A program made the position numbers and the translations under genes. Shown one piece after another: positions 46,377 through 55,308 of a stretch of DNA of 64,000 bases (position 1 is its first letter; each line of letters starts with the position of its first letter). The notes below the pieces were generated by a model. The model saw only the letters and a program-made list of their open reading frames with translations. It was not told where the DNA came from and did not search any database. Source of the DNA: Albimonas marina (GTDB taxonomy: Bacteria > Pseudomonadota > Alphaproteobacteria > Rhodobacterales > Rhodobacteraceae); contig NZ_JARHUC010000003.1 of the NCBI RefSeq assembly GCF_029223255.1, forward strand, positions 496,001-560,000, in the 5' to 3' direction.

Positions 46377-47492
46377 TCAGGGGGCGCGGAACTGCTTGGC
46401 GAGCTTCAGGCCCTGGCCCTGGTAGTTCGAGGCGAGGTCGGCGCCGTAGAGGACGTCGGGCGCCTCGGTCATCGGCTCGTAGACCAGGCGGCCGACCACC
46501 TGGCCGTGTTCGAGCGCGAAGGGCGCCTCGTAGCAGCGCACTTCCAGCACCCCGCGGGAGCCGGCGCCGTGGGCCGAGGCGTGGCCGAAGCCGGGGTCGA
46601 AGAAGCCCGCGTAGTGGACGCGGAACTCTCCGGCCATGGCGAGGTAGGGCTGCATCTCGGCCGCGTACATCGGCGGGATGGCCACGGATTCGCGGCTGAC
46701 CAGGATGTAGAAGGCGCCGGGGTCGAGGATCAGGCCGCCCTGGGGGGCGGGGAACAGCGGCTCCCAGAACTCGGCGGGGTCGTAGGCGGCGATGCGGTCG
46801 AGGTCGATCAGGCCGGTATGGGGCTTGGCGCGCCAGCCCACGGGCTGGTCGCCGCGGGGCGTGAGGTCGACCGAGAAGGCGAGGCCGTGGTCGATGATCG
46901 GCTCGACGTCCACCAGCGGCTCGCGCGCATGCAGCGCGCGCAGGTCGTCGTCGGAGAAGGGGGCCGAGCCGCGCCGGAAGCGGATCTGGTTGAGGCGCAT
47001 GCCGGGACGCACGAGGACCGAGAAGCTGCGGGGGCTGATCTCGGCGTAGAGCGGGCCGGAATAGCCGGGGTCGACGCGGTCGAATTCCTCGCCCCGGTCG
47101 GTGATCAGGCGGGTCAGCAGGTCGAGCCGGCCGGTGGAGGACTTGGCGTTGGCCGCGGCCGAGACGTCGGCGGGCAGGTCCAGCCGCTCCTGCAGCGGGA
47201 TCACGTAGACGCAGCCCTTCTCCAGCGCGGCGCCCGGGCTGAGGTCGATGGTGTGCATCGTGAAGCGGTCGAGCCGCTCGGCCACCGTCGTGTCGCCGCC
47301 GGCGAGGAACGAGGCGCGGACGCGGTGGGCGACGTCGCCGAGGCGCAGGTCGAGGCTGGCGGGCTGGATCTGCGCGGGCGGGATCGGGGCGTCGGCGGCG
47401 ATGCGGCCTTCGGCGATCAGGGCGCGGAGGGCCTGGGAGGGCAGGACGCCGGGGCGCTCAGTCCCCGTCTCGGGCTGCGCGGCCTCGGTCAT
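46377..47492 (-). CDS. dcd: 2'-deoxycytidine 5'-triphosphate deaminase
   Basis: Deaminates dCTP to dUTP for thymidylate synthesis. The 371-residue protein has two tandem dUTPase-like halves, as in the long Dcd form of alphaproteobacteria: first half with IQPASLDLRLGD and NAKSSTGRLDLLTRLITD, second half with GGLILDPGAFYILVSRE and HYAGFFDPGFGH. The ATG at 47492 follows a GGAGGGAGAG run. A tRNA-Pro gene lies just upstream on the same strand. Confidence 0.95.
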   Translation of the reverse strand: MTEAAQPETGTERPGVLPSQALRALIAEGRIAADAPIPPAQIQPASLDLRLGDVAHRVRASFLAGGDTTVAERLDRFTMHTIDLSPGAALEKGCVYVIPLQERLDLPADVSAAANAKSSTGRLDLLTRLITDRGEEFDRVDPGYSGPLYAEISPRSFSVLVRPGMRLNQIRFRRGSAPFSDDDLRALHAREPLVDVEPIIDHGLAFSVDLTPRGDQPVGWRAKPHTGLIDLDRIAAYDPAEFWEPLFPAPQGGLILDPGAFYILVSRESVAIPPMYAAEMQPYLAMAGEFRVHYAGFFDPGFGHASAHGAGSRGVLEVRCYEAPFALEHGQVVGRLVYEPMTEAPDVLYGADLASNYQGQGLKLAKQFRAP

Positions 47493-47581
47493 GGCTCTCC
47501 CTCCCCTCGCTGTCGGCCGCGCCGGGTTGGAACCGGGGGCCGCATGCGAAGAGCGCCAGCCGTTGCCGGCTGGCGCTCGAT

Positions 47582-47658
47582 TGGTCGGGCTAGCAGGATT
47601 CGAACCTACGACCTCCCGTCCCCCAGACGGACGCGCTACCAGACTGCGCTATAGCCCG
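47582..47658 (-). tRNA. tRNA-Pro(GGG)
   Basis: A 77-base cloverleaf on the minus strand. The acceptor stem CGGGCTA pairs with TAGCCCG, the D stem is GCGC/GCGC, the anticodon loop CTGGGGG gives GGG (codons CCC and CCU), and the T arm contains GGTTCGAATCC. The 3' CCA is encoded. Confidence 0.97.
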
Positions 47659-47671
47659 CTCGACGAGGCGG

Positions 47672-47700
47672 GGTGTAGCCGGGCGCGCAGGGGGTGGCAA
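47672..47700 (-). promoter_or_regulatory. Promoter of tRNA-Pro
   Basis: On the minus strand, TTGCCA (47700-47695), a 17-base spacer and TACACC (47677-47672) lie 13 bases before the tRNA, the same architecture as the tRNA-Ala promoter. Confidence 0.65.
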
Positions 47701-47842
47701 GAGGGGGCGGACAGGTTTTTGCGATGACGTGAGCGGAGGCCGCGGCGGGCATGCGCGGCGGGCCTCCGAGCCGCCCTGCAGCGCGGCGTTCGGCGGGGTT
47801 TTCCGGAAGGAGGGTAGCGGCGACGAGGACCCTGAAATGCGA

Positions 47843-47868
47843 AAGGCGCCGCTGGTCAGCGGCGCCTT
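47843..47868 (-). terminator. Intrinsic terminator of purSQ
   Basis: A perfect 12-bp stem AAGGCGCCGCTG / CAGCGGCGCCTT with a 2-base loop (in practice a 4-base loop) is followed on the minus strand by TTTCGCATTTC, 36 bases after the purQ stop. Confidence 0.85.
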
Positions 47869-47903
47869 CGGGGTCGATGCGCAAGGCCCGAGTCGCGGGC
47901 GCT

Positions 47904-48578
47904 TCAGGCCGAGACGAGCGCGTCCGCGAGGCTGCGGAACAGCGGCGCGCCGTCGGTCCCGCCATGGGCCGCGTCCACCGCCCGCTCGGGGTGGGGCATC
48001 ATGCCCAGCACGCGGCGGTTCTCGGAGAGGACGCCGGCGATGTCGTGCACCGCGCCGTTCGGGGCGCCGTCGGCGTAGGTGAAGGCGACGCGGTCCTCGC
48101 CCTCGAGCGCCTTCAGCGTCTCTGGGTCGGCCACGTAGGCGCCGTCGTGATGGGCGATGGGGATCATCGCCTTGTCGCCGGCGTTCCAGGCGGAGGTGAA
48201 GGGGCTGGCCGAGGTCTTCACCGTCAGCGCGACGGGCTTGCAGAGGAACTTGAGATTGCCGTTGCGCAGCAGGGCGCCGGGCAGCAGGCCGGTCTCGGTC
48301 AGGATCTGGAAGCCGTTGCAGACGCCCAGCACGTGGCCGCCGGCATGGGCGAAGTCGGAGACGGCGCGCATGATCGGCGACTTGCCGGCGATGGCGCCGC
48401 AGCGCAGGTGATCGCCGAAGGAGAAGCCGCCGGGCAGGGCCACCAGGTCCAGCCCCTTGGGAAGGCTGGTGTCCTTGTGCCAGACCATCTCGACCGGCGC
48501 GGAGGCGACCGCCTGAAGGGCCACCTGCATGTCCCGGTCGCAGTTGGAGCCGGGGAAGACGATGACCGCGGCGCGCAT
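47904..48578 (-). CDS. purQ: Phosphoribosylformylglycinamidine synthase, glutaminase subunit
   Basis: Class I glutamine amidotransferase subunit of FGAM synthase in purine synthesis, delivering ammonia to PurL. The 224-residue protein has the catalytic Cys in [11 protein letters not shown] and the His-Glu pair in GMMPHPERA. The ATG overlaps the purS stop by one base (TGATG), so the two subunits are translationally coupled. PurL is not in the window. A terminator follows. Confidence 0.97.
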   Translation of the reverse strand: MRAAVIVFPGSNCDRDMQVALQAVASAPVEMVWHKDTSLPKGLDLVALPGGFSFGDHLRCGAIAGKSPIMRAVSDFAHAGGHVLGVCNGFQILTETGLLPGALLRNGNLKFLCKPVALTVKTSASPFTSAWNAGDKAMIPIAHHDGAYVADPETLKALEGEDRVAFTYADGAPNGAVHDIAGVLSENRRVLGMMPHPERAVDAAHGGTDGAPLFRSLADALVSA

Positions 48579-48817
48579 CAGGCGATCTCGATCGTGTAGG
48601 ATTCGATGACGGGGTTCGCCAGCAGCGCCTCGCACATCTTCTTCACCTCGGCCTCGGCGGCGGCGGGATCGGTCTGGGCGAGCTCGAGCTCGATCAGCTT
48701 GCCCTGGCGGACGCCTTCGACGCCCTCGAAGCCGAGGGTCCCGAGCGCGTGGCGGATCGCCTCGCCCTGCGGATCGAGCACGCCGGTTTTCAGCGAGACG
48801 TGGACGCGGGCCTTCAT
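48578..48817 (-). CDS. purS: Phosphoribosylformylglycinamidine synthase subunit PurS
   Basis: The 79-residue linker subunit of the three-part PurLQS complex, with the family start [17 protein letters not shown] and the later [15 protein letters not shown] segment. It is present in bacteria whose PurL is the small form. GGGAGACCCGCC precedes the ATG. It immediately precedes purQ. Confidence 0.95.
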   Translation of the reverse strand: MKARVHVSLKTGVLDPQGEAIRHALGTLGFEGVEGVRQGKLIELELAQTDPAAAEAEVKKMCEALLANPVIESYTIEIA

Positions 48818-48980
48818 GGCGGGTCTCCCGGGGCCGTTGGGGGAATTTCGTCGCGCGGATAGCGCGGAATGGACGAGGGGGCAAGCGGGCGGGCGGTCGC
48901 GGCGGGCCGGCGCGGGCGGCCCTCGCGTCCGCTGCGCGGCCGCGTCGCCCCGCCCGGCCGTCTCCGTCGCGGGGCCGGCC

Positions 48981-49745
48981 TCAGCGGCAGGGCGCGTCGG
49001 GCCGTTCGGCTTCCAGCGCCAGCAGGCGGTCGAGGTCGGCGCGGGAGACGGCGCCGACGGCGACGGTTCCGCCGACCACCACCACCGGCGTGCCGGCGAA
49101 ACCCAGCGCCCCGGCCGCGCGATGGGTGGCGGCGAGGGCGGCGTCGACGCGGCGGGAGGCCATGTCGCGGGCGAGGCGGTCGGGGTCGAGGCCCAGCGAG
49201 ACGGCGAGCTGCGCGACATAGGCCGGCGTGATCACGAAGCGGGCGGCGAGGAGGCGGCGGCGCATCGGCTCGGCCGCGCCCTGTTCGTTGGCGGCGAGCG
49301 TGGCGCGGGCGGCGAGGCGCGAGCCTTCGCCCAGCACCGCCCACTCGTGGTGGACGAGGCGCAGGTCGGGCCGGTCCTGCGCGAGCTCGACCACGATCTC
49401 GTCGAGGCGGCGGCACCAGGGGCAGTTGGCGTCGGAGAAGACGGCGACGCGGTCGTGGGCGTCGGCGGGGCCCTGGGCGGGGACGCCGGGCGCGGACCAG
49501 ATCAGGCCGCAGAGCTCGGCCGGGGAGGGCGCGGCGGGGCGGTCGTCCTCGCCCAGTCCGATCAGCGCAGCCCCGGCGCCCGAGGCGCCGCCGGAGCCGG
49601 AGGCGAGGATGCGGAAGCCGGGGTAGCTTGCGAACGGCTGGAACTCCGGCCCCCCGGCGCGGCGCAGACCCGTCCAGGCGGCGGCCGCGATGGCGATCAC
49701 GAGGATCGCGGCGAGGACGGCGGCTGCGAGGGTGCGGAGCGTCAT
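48981..49745 (-). CDS. Thioredoxin-fold DsbA/DsbG-like periplasmic protein
   Basis: A 254-residue protein with an N-terminal membrane anchor or uncleaved signal (residues 5-25) and a thioredoxin fold from about 98. Redox motif CPWC (C108, C111) follows AVFSDAN, the inserted helical domain is at about 150-205 and the cis-proline loop is FAGTPVVVVGG. It probably forms or isomerises disulfides in periplasmic proteins, possibly aiding cytochrome c maturation. It interrupts the usual purC-purS neighbourhood. The GGAAG-type site before the ATG at 49745 is weak. Confidence 0.85.
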   Translation of the reverse strand: MTLRTLAAAVLAAILVIAIAAAAWTGLRRAGGPEFQPFASYPGFRILASGSGGASGAGAALIGLGEDDRPAAPSPAELCGLIWSAPGVPAQGPADAHDRVAVFSDANCPWCRRLDEIVVELAQDRPDLRLVHHEWAVLGEGSRLAARATLAANEQGAAEPMRRRLLAARFVITPAYVAQLAVSLGLDPDRLARDMASRRVDAALAATHRAAGALGFAGTPVVVVGGTVAVGAVSRADLDRLLALEAERPDAPCR

Positions 49746-49912
49746 GGGATCTCGGTCCGGGATCTCGGAAGGGGAAGCGGCCGGTGCGTCTGCGCGCGAG
49801 CCGCTTTCACACCGGCGCGAGAGGAGGCCAGCCCTTCTCGCCAACGGGTGCAGGTGGATGACGCCGAGGCTCGGAGCGCAGGGGGCGCCTGGAGCTCAGG
49901 GCGCCCGGAGGC

Positions 49913-50266
49913 TCAGATGGTTCTGCGCTCGGCGGCCGTTTCGGCGTTCCCGGTGTTGGGCGTGCCCGTGGGTTCGATGAGCAGCAGGTGCGCTTCCTCT
50001 CGGGCGACTGGGCAATGCTCGACGCCCTTGGGAACGACGAACATCTCTCCGGTTTTCAAGGTCACCGTGTCGTCTCTGAGCTGGATGTCGATCTCGCCGG
50101 AAAGGACAAGGAAGAAATCATCCGTGTCGGCATGGGAGTGCCACGTGAATTCCCCCTCCACCTTGACGACCATCACGTCGTGGCCGTTGAACGACGCGAC
50201 CGTGCGCGGGGACCACTTTTCGTCGAAGGTGGCGAGCTTCGACGCCAGGTTTATCGCGTCAGCCAT
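49913..50266 (-). CDS. Small cupin-domain protein, base composition unlike neighbours
   Basis: A 117-residue single cupin. Metal-ligand residues lie in TWHSHADTDDFFLVLSGE (two His and a later Glu-equivalent position) and VPKGVEHCPVA (His). AGAGACACG-type upstream sequence gives only a weak ribosome site. The gene and its flanks to about 50440 are visibly poorer in GC and richer in A/T third positions than the surrounding genes, and it lies between purC and the DsbA-like gene, where such a gene is not expected. Function is unknown; recent acquisition is plausible. Confidence 0.8.
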   Translation of the reverse strand: MADAINLASKLATFDEKWSPRTVASFNGHDVMVVKVEGEFTWHSHADTDDFFLVLSGEIDIQLRDDTVTLKTGEMFVVPKGVEHCPVAREEAHLLLIEPTGTPNTGNAETAAERRTI

Positions 50267-50349
50267 CGTGTCTCTCTACGAAATCCAGGTCGCCCATGGC
50301 GTGTCTACGCCGATGGCGAATGACAGGCCAAGCCCGCTGATGGAGGCGG

Positions 50350-50378
50350 ACGGCTCCCGAAGGTTTTTCGGGAGCCGT
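50350..50378 (-). terminator. Hairpin downstream of purC
   Basis: A perfect 12-bp stem ACGGCTCCCGAA / TTCGGGAGCCGT with loop GGTTT (50362-50366). A second dyad with broken stem (GGCTGG...CCAGCC) lies at 50438-50474, nearer the purC stop. Either could end purC transcription. Confidence 0.65.
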
Positions 50379-50489
50379 GGCGCATGGCGTCATGACTGCA
50401 GGGAGTTTGAACCCAAGCCGCATCACGAAATCCGAAGGGCTGGCCCACGAAGGGGCGCCGCTTCGCGACCAGCCGTGCGCGGCCCCGGA

Positions 50490-51254
50490 TCAGTGGACCA
50501 GCTTGGGGCCCGCGGCCTTGCCGGCCTGGCGGCGCGGCATGATGCCGAGGCGCGAGGCGACCTCGGAATAGGCGTCGGCCAGGTCGCCCAGGTCGCGGCG
50601 GAACACGTCCTTGTCGAGCTTCTGGCCGGTCTTCACGTCCCACAGGCGGCAGCTGTCGGGGCTGATCTCGTCGGCGACGATGACGCGCTGGTAGTCGCCC
50701 TCGTAGATGCGGCCGCACTCGATCTTGAAGTCGACGAGGCGGATGCCGACGCCCAGCATCATGCCCGACAGGAAGTCGTTCACGCGCAGCGCCAGCGCGA
50801 TGATGTCGTCGATGTCCTGCTGGGAGGCCCAGTTGAACGCCGCGATATGCTCCTCGGTGACCATCGGATCGCCGAGCTTGTCGTCCTTGTAGTAGAACTC
50901 GATGATCGGGCGGGGGAGGTGCATGCCCTCCTCCAGGCCCAGCCGCTTGGCCAGCGACCCGGCGGCGACGTTGCGCACCACGACCTCGAGCGGGATGATC
51001 TCGACCGCGCGGATCAGCTGCTCGCGCATGTTGAGGCGGCGGATGAAATGGGTGGGCACGCCGATCTCGTTGAGGCCGGTCATGATGTGCTCGGAGATGC
51101 GGTTGTTGAGCACCCCCTTGCCGTCCACCACGTCCTTCTTCTCGGCGTTGAAGGCGGTCGCGTCGTCCTTGAAGTGCTGGATCAGCGTGCCCGGCTCCGG
51201 ACCCTCGTAAAGGATCTTCGCCTTGCCTTCGTAGACCAGTCTGCGTCGCGCCAT
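50490..51254 (-). CDS. purC: SAICAR synthetase
   Basis: Phosphoribosylaminoimidazole-succinocarboxamide synthase of purine synthesis, joining CAIR and aspartate with ATP. The 254 residues show [11 protein letters not shown] at the N-terminus (nucleotide loop), [21 protein letters not shown] and [10 protein letters not shown], with [10 protein letters not shown] near the active site. The ATG at 51254 agrees with the family. It is divergent from the zeta-subunit gene, a conserved alphaproteobacterial arrangement. Confidence 0.97.
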   Translation of the reverse strand: MARRRLVYEGKAKILYEGPEPGTLIQHFKDDATAFNAEKKDVVDGKGVLNNRISEHIMTGLNEIGVPTHFIRRLNMREQLIRAVEIIPLEVVVRNVAAGSLAKRLGLEEGMHLPRPIIEFYYKDDKLGDPMVTEEHIAAFNWASQQDIDDIIALALRVNDFLSGMMLGVGIRLVDFKIECGRIYEGDYQRVIVADEISPDSCRLWDVKTGQKLDKDVFRRDLGDLADAYSEVASRLGIMPRRQAGKAAGPKLVH

Positions 51255-51453
51255 CGGGAGCCCCGGAAAATGGTAGACGGGCGCGCGGGAGGATCCCGCG
51301 CACCGGGGACTGCCCTTTAGTCGCTCGTTTGATCTGCCGCAAGGATTCTTCCCGGCGGGTGTCGGAGGGTTTCTATGGGAACCCCGGCCCGGCTCGCCTA
51401 TCTTTGGAGCCTCGCCGGGGGGGACCCGGCAGGACGACAGGCGGAGGACCGCG

Positions 51454-51774
51454 ATGACCACCTTCGACGATCGCGAAAAGGCGTTCGAGAACAAGTACGC
51501 CCACGACGAGGAGATGCGCTTTCGCGCCCAGGCCCGCCGGGACCGGCTTCTGGGCCTGTGGGCGGCCGGCCTGATGGGGCTGGAGGGCGACGCGGCGGCG
51601 GATTACGCCCGCTCGATCGTCGTCGAGGACCTCAAGGAGGCCGGCGACGACGACGTCTACCGCAAGGTGAAGGCGGACATGGAGGCGAAGAACCTGTCGA
51701 CCGACGGGCTGCGCGCCAAGATGGAAGAGCTGCTGATCGAGGCCAAGGTCCAGGTGATGGGCGAGGTCGAGTGA
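51454..51774 (+). CDS. F1-ATPase inhibitor zeta subunit (DUF1476)
   Basis: A 106-residue protein of the DUF1476 family, shown in Paracoccus to be the zeta subunit that inhibits ATP hydrolysis by F1Fo-ATP synthase. The inhibitory N-terminal segment [20 protein letters not shown] and the four-helix remainder ([20 protein letters not shown]) are clear. GGAGGACCGCG precedes the ATG. Its presence and position next to purC are strong markers of an alphaproteobacterium. Confidence 0.93.
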   Translation: MTTFDDREKAFENKYAHDEEMRFRAQARRDRLLGLWAAGLMGLEGDAAADYARSIVVEDLKEAGDDDVYRKVKADMEAKNLSTDGLRAKMEELLIEAKVQVMGEVE

Positions 51775-51780
51775 CCCGCG

Positions 51781-51807
51781 CGCGGATCCCGGCGAGCGGG
51801 ATCCGCG
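51781..51807 (+). terminator. Terminator of the zeta-subunit gene
   Basis: Perfect 11-bp stem CGCGGATCCCG / CGGGATCCGCG with loop GCGAG, starting seven bases after the stop. No T-tract. Confidence 0.65.
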
Positions 51808-51877
51808 GCACAAGACATCGACGGGGCGGCGCGCCGGGCGGGCGCGCCGCCCTTTTCGTCCGGGCGGCCGGCCGCAG

Positions 51878-52690
51878 TCAGGCCCGCAGGGCGAAGAAGT
51901 GGTCGAGCGGGCCGTGCCCGCCGCCGGCGTCGATCCCGTCGGCGGCGCGCATGGCCGAGGTCACGTAGTCCTTGGCGAGGCGCGCGGCGCGGGGCAGGTC
52001 GCCGCCGGTCAGGGCGAGCTGCGCGGCCAGCGCCGAGGACAGGGTGCAGCCGGCGCCGTGGGCGTTGCGGGTGGCGATCCGCGGCCCGGGCAGGGGCAGG
52101 GCGCCCCCCTCCCACACCAGCAGGTCCGGGCTCGGCGCGTCGCCGGGCAGGTGGCCGCCCTTCAGGAGCACCGCGCGGGGCCCGAGGGCGAGGAGGGCGC
52201 GGGCGGTCGGCTCCATCTCCGCCTCGGTCGTGATCTCGGGGGCGCCGAGGAGGACGGCGGCCTCGGGCAGGTTGGGGGTCAGCACGTCGGCGAGGGGCAG
52301 GAGGGCGCGCAGGGCGGCCTCGGCCTCGGGCGCGAGCAGGCGGGCGCCGCCCTTGGCGACCATCACCGGGTCGAGCACCACTTGCGGCGGGCGGCGGGCA
52401 GCCAGCACCTCGGCCACCGCCTGCACCACGTCGGGGGCGCCCAGCATGCCGAGCTTCACCGCGTCGACGGGGACGTCGTCGAAGATCGCCTCGACTTGGG
52501 CCGCGACGAAGGCGGGGGCCATCATCGCCACGTCGCGCACGCCGCGGGTGTTCTGCACCGTCAGTCCGGTGATCGCGGCCATGGCGTAGGCGCCGTTGGC
52601 CGAGATCGCCTTGAGATCCGCCTGGATGCCCGCCCCGCCGGAGGGGTCGGAGCCGGCGATGGACAGGACGTTGGGGACGGCGCGGGGCAT
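51878..52690 (-). CDS. thiD: Hydroxymethylpyrimidine/phosphomethylpyrimidine kinase
   Basis: Phosphorylates HMP and HMP-P in thiamine synthesis and salvage. The 270-residue ribokinase-fold protein has SIAGSDPSGGAGIQADLKAI at the N-terminus, VLDPVMVAKGGARLL in the middle and the anion-hole region NAHGAGCTLSSALAAQLA. It is the third gene of thiM-thiE-thiD, 45 bases after thiE, under the TPP riboswitch. Confidence 0.96.
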   Translation of the reverse strand: MPRAVPNVLSIAGSDPSGGAGIQADLKAISANGAYAMAAITGLTVQNTRGVRDVAMMAPAFVAAQVEAIFDDVPVDAVKLGMLGAPDVVQAVAEVLAARRPPQVVLDPVMVAKGGARLLAPEAEAALRALLPLADVLTPNLPEAAVLLGAPEITTEAEMEPTARALLALGPRAVLLKGGHLPGDAPSPDLLVWEGGALPLPGPRIATRNAHGAGCTLSSALAAQLALTGGDLPRAARLAKDYVTSAMRAADGIDAGGGHGPLDHFFALRA

Positions 52691-52735
52691 GGGCGGATCC
52701 TTGCGGCGGAGAACGGGAAGGGGCGGGGGCCGGCG

Positions 52736-53368
52736 TCAGCCGGCGCTCCAGGCGTCGAGGATGGCGCGCGCGGCGGCCTCGGGGTCCTCGGCCGCGCAGA
52801 TGGCGGAGACGACGGCCACCCCCGCCGCGCCGGCGCGCCGGGCGAGGGGGGCGTTGGCCGCGTCGAGCCGCCCGATGGCGAGCGTGGGCAGCGGGCAGGC
52901 CGCGGCGATGGCGGCGAGCCCGTCCCAGCCGATCGCGGGCGCCGCGTCGGTCTTGGTGGGGGTGGCGAAGACGGGGCCGGCGCCGATGTAGTCGATCGCG
53001 GACCAGTCCACGCCCCCGAGCTGTCCGGGCGCCTCGATCGACAGGCCCAGGATCGCGTCGGGGCCGAGGATGCGGCGGGCCTCGGCGACCTCGGCGTCGG
53101 TCTGGCCGACATGGGCGCCGTGGGCGCCGGCGGCGCGCGCGACGTCGGGACGGTCGTTCACGATCAGCCGCGCATGGGGGAAGGGCGCGAGCGCCGCGCG
53201 CATCGCGCGGGCGGCGGCGAGCAGGGCGTCGTCGTCCGCGCTCTTGTCGCGAAGCTGGATCAGGCTTGCGCCGGCGCGCGCGGCGGCCACGGCCGTCGCC
53301 GCCACGCCGCCGGGCGCGGCGGGGTCGGTGACCAGGCACAGGCGCGGATCGAAGGCGAGGCGGGTCAT
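52736..53368 (-). CDS. thiE: Thiamine-phosphate synthase
   Basis: Joins HMP-PP and thiazole phosphate to thiamine phosphate. TIM barrel of 210 residues with LIQLRDKSADD, RLIVNDRPDVARAAGAHGAHVGQTD, LGLSIEAPGQL and GAGPVFATPTKTDA. The last is the phosphate loop. The ATG overlaps the thiM stop (ATGA), so the two are coupled. Confidence 0.95.
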   Translation of the reverse strand: MTRLAFDPRLCLVTDPAAPGGVAATAVAAARAGASLIQLRDKSADDDALLAAARAMRAALAPFPHARLIVNDRPDVARAAGAHGAHVGQTDAEVAEARRILGPDAILGLSIEAPGQLGGVDWSAIDYIGAGPVFATPTKTDAAPAIGWDGLAAIAAACPLPTLAIGRLDAANAPLARRAGAAGVAVVSAICAAEDPEAAARAILDAWSAG

Positions 53369-54174
53369 GCCGCCTCGATCCGGGCGCGGGCGTCGAGATC
53401 CCCGGGCGTGATCGCGTGCAGGGCGTCGACGAAGGCGACGGCGAAGCTGCCGGGGCCGCGCGCGCCCTCGGCCGCGATCTCGCCGGCGAGGCCGTAGTAG
53501 GCGAGCGCGGCGGCGACATCGGCGAGCGGGTCGTCGCCGGAGGCGAGGAAGGCCGCGACCACGCCGGTCAGCGAGCAGCCCAGCGCGGTGACCTTCGGCA
53601 TCAGGGGATGGCCGTTCGCGACCCGCAGCGTCCGCTCGCCGTCGGTGACCAGGTCCACCGGGCCGGTCACCGCCACCACCGCGCCGCTGCTTCGGGCGAG
53701 GGCGCGCGCGCCGGCCTCGGCGGAGGCGACCTCGTCGCCCGCGTCCACGCCGCTGCCGGCGGCGGTCCCGCCCGAGAGCGCCAGGATCTCGGAGGCGTTG
53801 CCGCGGATCGCGGTGGGCTTCAGGGCGACCAGCCGGGCGCAGACCTCGGTCCGCCAGGGGGAGGCGAAGACGGCGACGGGGTCGAGGACCCAGGGCTTGC
53901 CCGCCGCGACGGCGGCGGCGGCCGAGGCCTCCATCGCCTCGGCCCAGGCGGGGGAAAGGGTGCCGATGTTGACGCTCAGCGCCGAGGCGATTGCGGCGAA
54001 GCCCGGCGCCTCCTCCTGCGCGTGGACCATGGCGGGCGAGGCGCCGGCGGCCAGCAGCACGTTCGCCATCACGTTCATGGCGACGTAGTTGGTGATGTTG
54101 TGGACCAGCGGCGCGCCCGCGCGCATGGCCGCGAGGCGGGCGCCGGGGCGCAGGTCGGAGGGCGTCTGGGTCAT
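53365..54174 (-). CDS. thiM: Hydroxyethylthiazole kinase
   Basis: Salvage kinase for the thiazole half of thiamine. The 269-residue protein has PLVHNITNYVAMNVMANVLLAAGASPAM, KPTAIRGNASEILAL and the catalytic VTALGCSLTGVVAAF, with the conserved Cys. Start at 54174 follows AGGGAAG. The gene lies 62 bases after a TPP riboswitch, so expression should fall when thiamine pyrophosphate is abundant. No thiC or thiG is present, so the operon as seen serves salvage plus coupling. Confidence 0.96.
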   Translation of the reverse strand: MTQTPSDLRPGARLAAMRAGAPLVHNITNYVAMNVMANVLLAAGASPAMVHAQEEAPGFAAIASALSVNIGTLSPAWAEAMEASAAAAVAAGKPWVLDPVAVFASPWRTEVCARLVALKPTAIRGNASEILALSGGTAAGSGVDAGDEVASAEAGARALARSSGAVVAVTGPVDLVTDGERTLRVANGHPLMPKVTALGCSLTGVVAAFLASGDDPLADVAAALAYYGLAGEIAAEGARGPGSFAVAFVDALHAITPGDLDARARIEAA

Positions 54175-54236
54175 CGGTCGTCTTCCCTGTCTGCGGCGGG
54201 GAAGGACGCGGCGGGAACGCGAGGAACGGACCCGTC

Positions 54237-54310
54237 GCGACTCCCTACGCCGGTATCAGCCGGATCAGGTTCGAAGGGTCCGTCTCAGCCCCGCGGGGCG
54301 CCCCTGTCGC
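54237..54310 (-). promoter_or_regulatory. TPP riboswitch (THI element)
   Basis: On the minus strand the aptamer opens with GCGACAGGGGCGCCCC and closes with GGGAGTCGC, forming P1. The conserved CTGAGA (54288-54283) and the core ACCTGATCCGGCTGATACC are intact, followed by GGCGTAGGGA. Downstream, CTTCCC at 54204-54199 can pair with GGGAAG at 54187-54182, which is the thiM ribosome site, so control is probably at translation initiation. Confidence 0.95.
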
Positions 54311-54370
54311 GTCGGGCGGACGCTAGACCGGGGGCGAGGGCGAGCGCAAGGGCGCGCGGGGGCCGGGCGG

Positions 54371-55291
54371 TCAGTCGTCGAAGCGCGCGACCGGCCGCTC
54401 GAGGTCCGACAGGCTTTCGTGCAGGGCCTCGATCTTCTCGATCCTGCGCCGCGCGGCGGGGCCCAGGCGCAGCATCGCCTCGCTCGCCAGCAGCCGGACG
54501 ACGGCGAAGGCGCCCGAGGCGGTGTCGAAGGCCTGCGGGGTGTTCACGGCGCAGGAGAGGGTCCAGCGCGCGGCGGCGGGCGGGCGGGCGGAGGGATCGG
54601 CGACGGCCACGACGTCGGCGCCGGCGGCCTTCAGCGCCTCGGCGAAGGCCAGGAAGCCGGTGGTGCGCCGGCGCAGGTCGATCAGCAGCACCGCGTCGTC
54701 CGCGCCGAGGTCGCCCAGCGATTCGGCGGGCGTCTGGCCGGCCCAGGTCAGCATCTGGACGTCGGGGCGGATCTGGCTGAACAGGGTGCGGGCGTACTCG
54801 GCCACGAAATGGCTGTTGCGGAACCCCGCCACGCGCAGCCGCCGCGCGGTGGCCAGGCGCTGCGCTGCGGCGGCGGTCTTGCGGGGATCGAGGCGCGCGA
54901 AGGTCGTCTCGATCGCCGAGAGCTCGGCCGCGCGGTGCCGCGCGATGGCGTCGTCGGGCGCCGGGGCGGTCGCGCCGCGCCCGCCGGCCGCCTCGTCCCC
55001 GCGGTAGAGCGGCGAGCCGCCGGCGCGCAGCGCGCGCGAGGCGCGTCGCGCCTCGTCGTAGGAGGCGTAGCCGAGCCGCCGGAACAGGCGCGAGACGGTG
55101 GGCGCGGAGACGCCGGCGCGGGCCGCCAGCTCGGTCGCCGGCCACAGCGCCAGCTCCCCCGGACCTTCGAGCACAAGGTCCACGGCCCGACGCTCGCCAT
55201 CGGGCAGGGAGGCGTAGATTCGATGGATGCGCTGGATCAGCGAGGCGTCCGGGCCGGGGTCACCGTTGCCGCCGGGTTTCACTTCAGCCAT
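54371..55291 (-). CDS. MurR/RpiR-family transcriptional regulator
   Basis: A 306-residue regulator with an HTH_6 domain at about 18-95 (ALWPATELAARAGVSAPTVSRLFRRLGY) and a SIS phosphosugar-binding domain from about 140 (RRLRVAGFRNSHFVAEY ... GADDAVLLIDLRRRT). Members sense phosphosugars or related metabolites. No sugar-catabolic gene is adjacent, so the target is unknown, but three palindromic elements directly upstream imply autoregulation. The ATG at 55291 (GGAG 11 bases upstream) is preferred; in-frame ATGs farther out lie within the palindromes. Confidence 0.9.
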   Translation of the reverse strand: MAEVKPGGNGDPGPDASLIQRIHRIYASLPDGERRAVDLVLEGPGELALWPATELAARAGVSAPTVSRLFRRLGYASYDEARRASRALRAGGSPLYRGDEAAGGRGATAPAPDDAIARHRAAELSAIETTFARLDPRKTAAAAQRLATARRLRVAGFRNSHFVAEYARTLFSQIRPDVQMLTWAGQTPAESLGDLGADDAVLLIDLRRRTTGFLAFAEALKAAGADVVAVADPSARPPAAARWTLSCAVNTPQAFDTASGAFAVVRLLASEAMLRLGPAARRRIEKIEALHESLSDLERPVARFDD

Positions 55292-55308
55292 CGAAATCGA
55301 TTCTCCAT

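Noticed and set aside
46506-47727. Plus-strand frames with GLAGFEPTTSRPPDG and RASRIRTYDLPSP
   Set aside because: They are readings through the antisense of tRNA-Pro and dcd, not genes.
51330-51346. FNR-like site TTGATCTGCCGCAA before the zeta-subunit gene
   Set aside because: Only one half matches TTGAT-N4-ATCAA well; too weak to claim.
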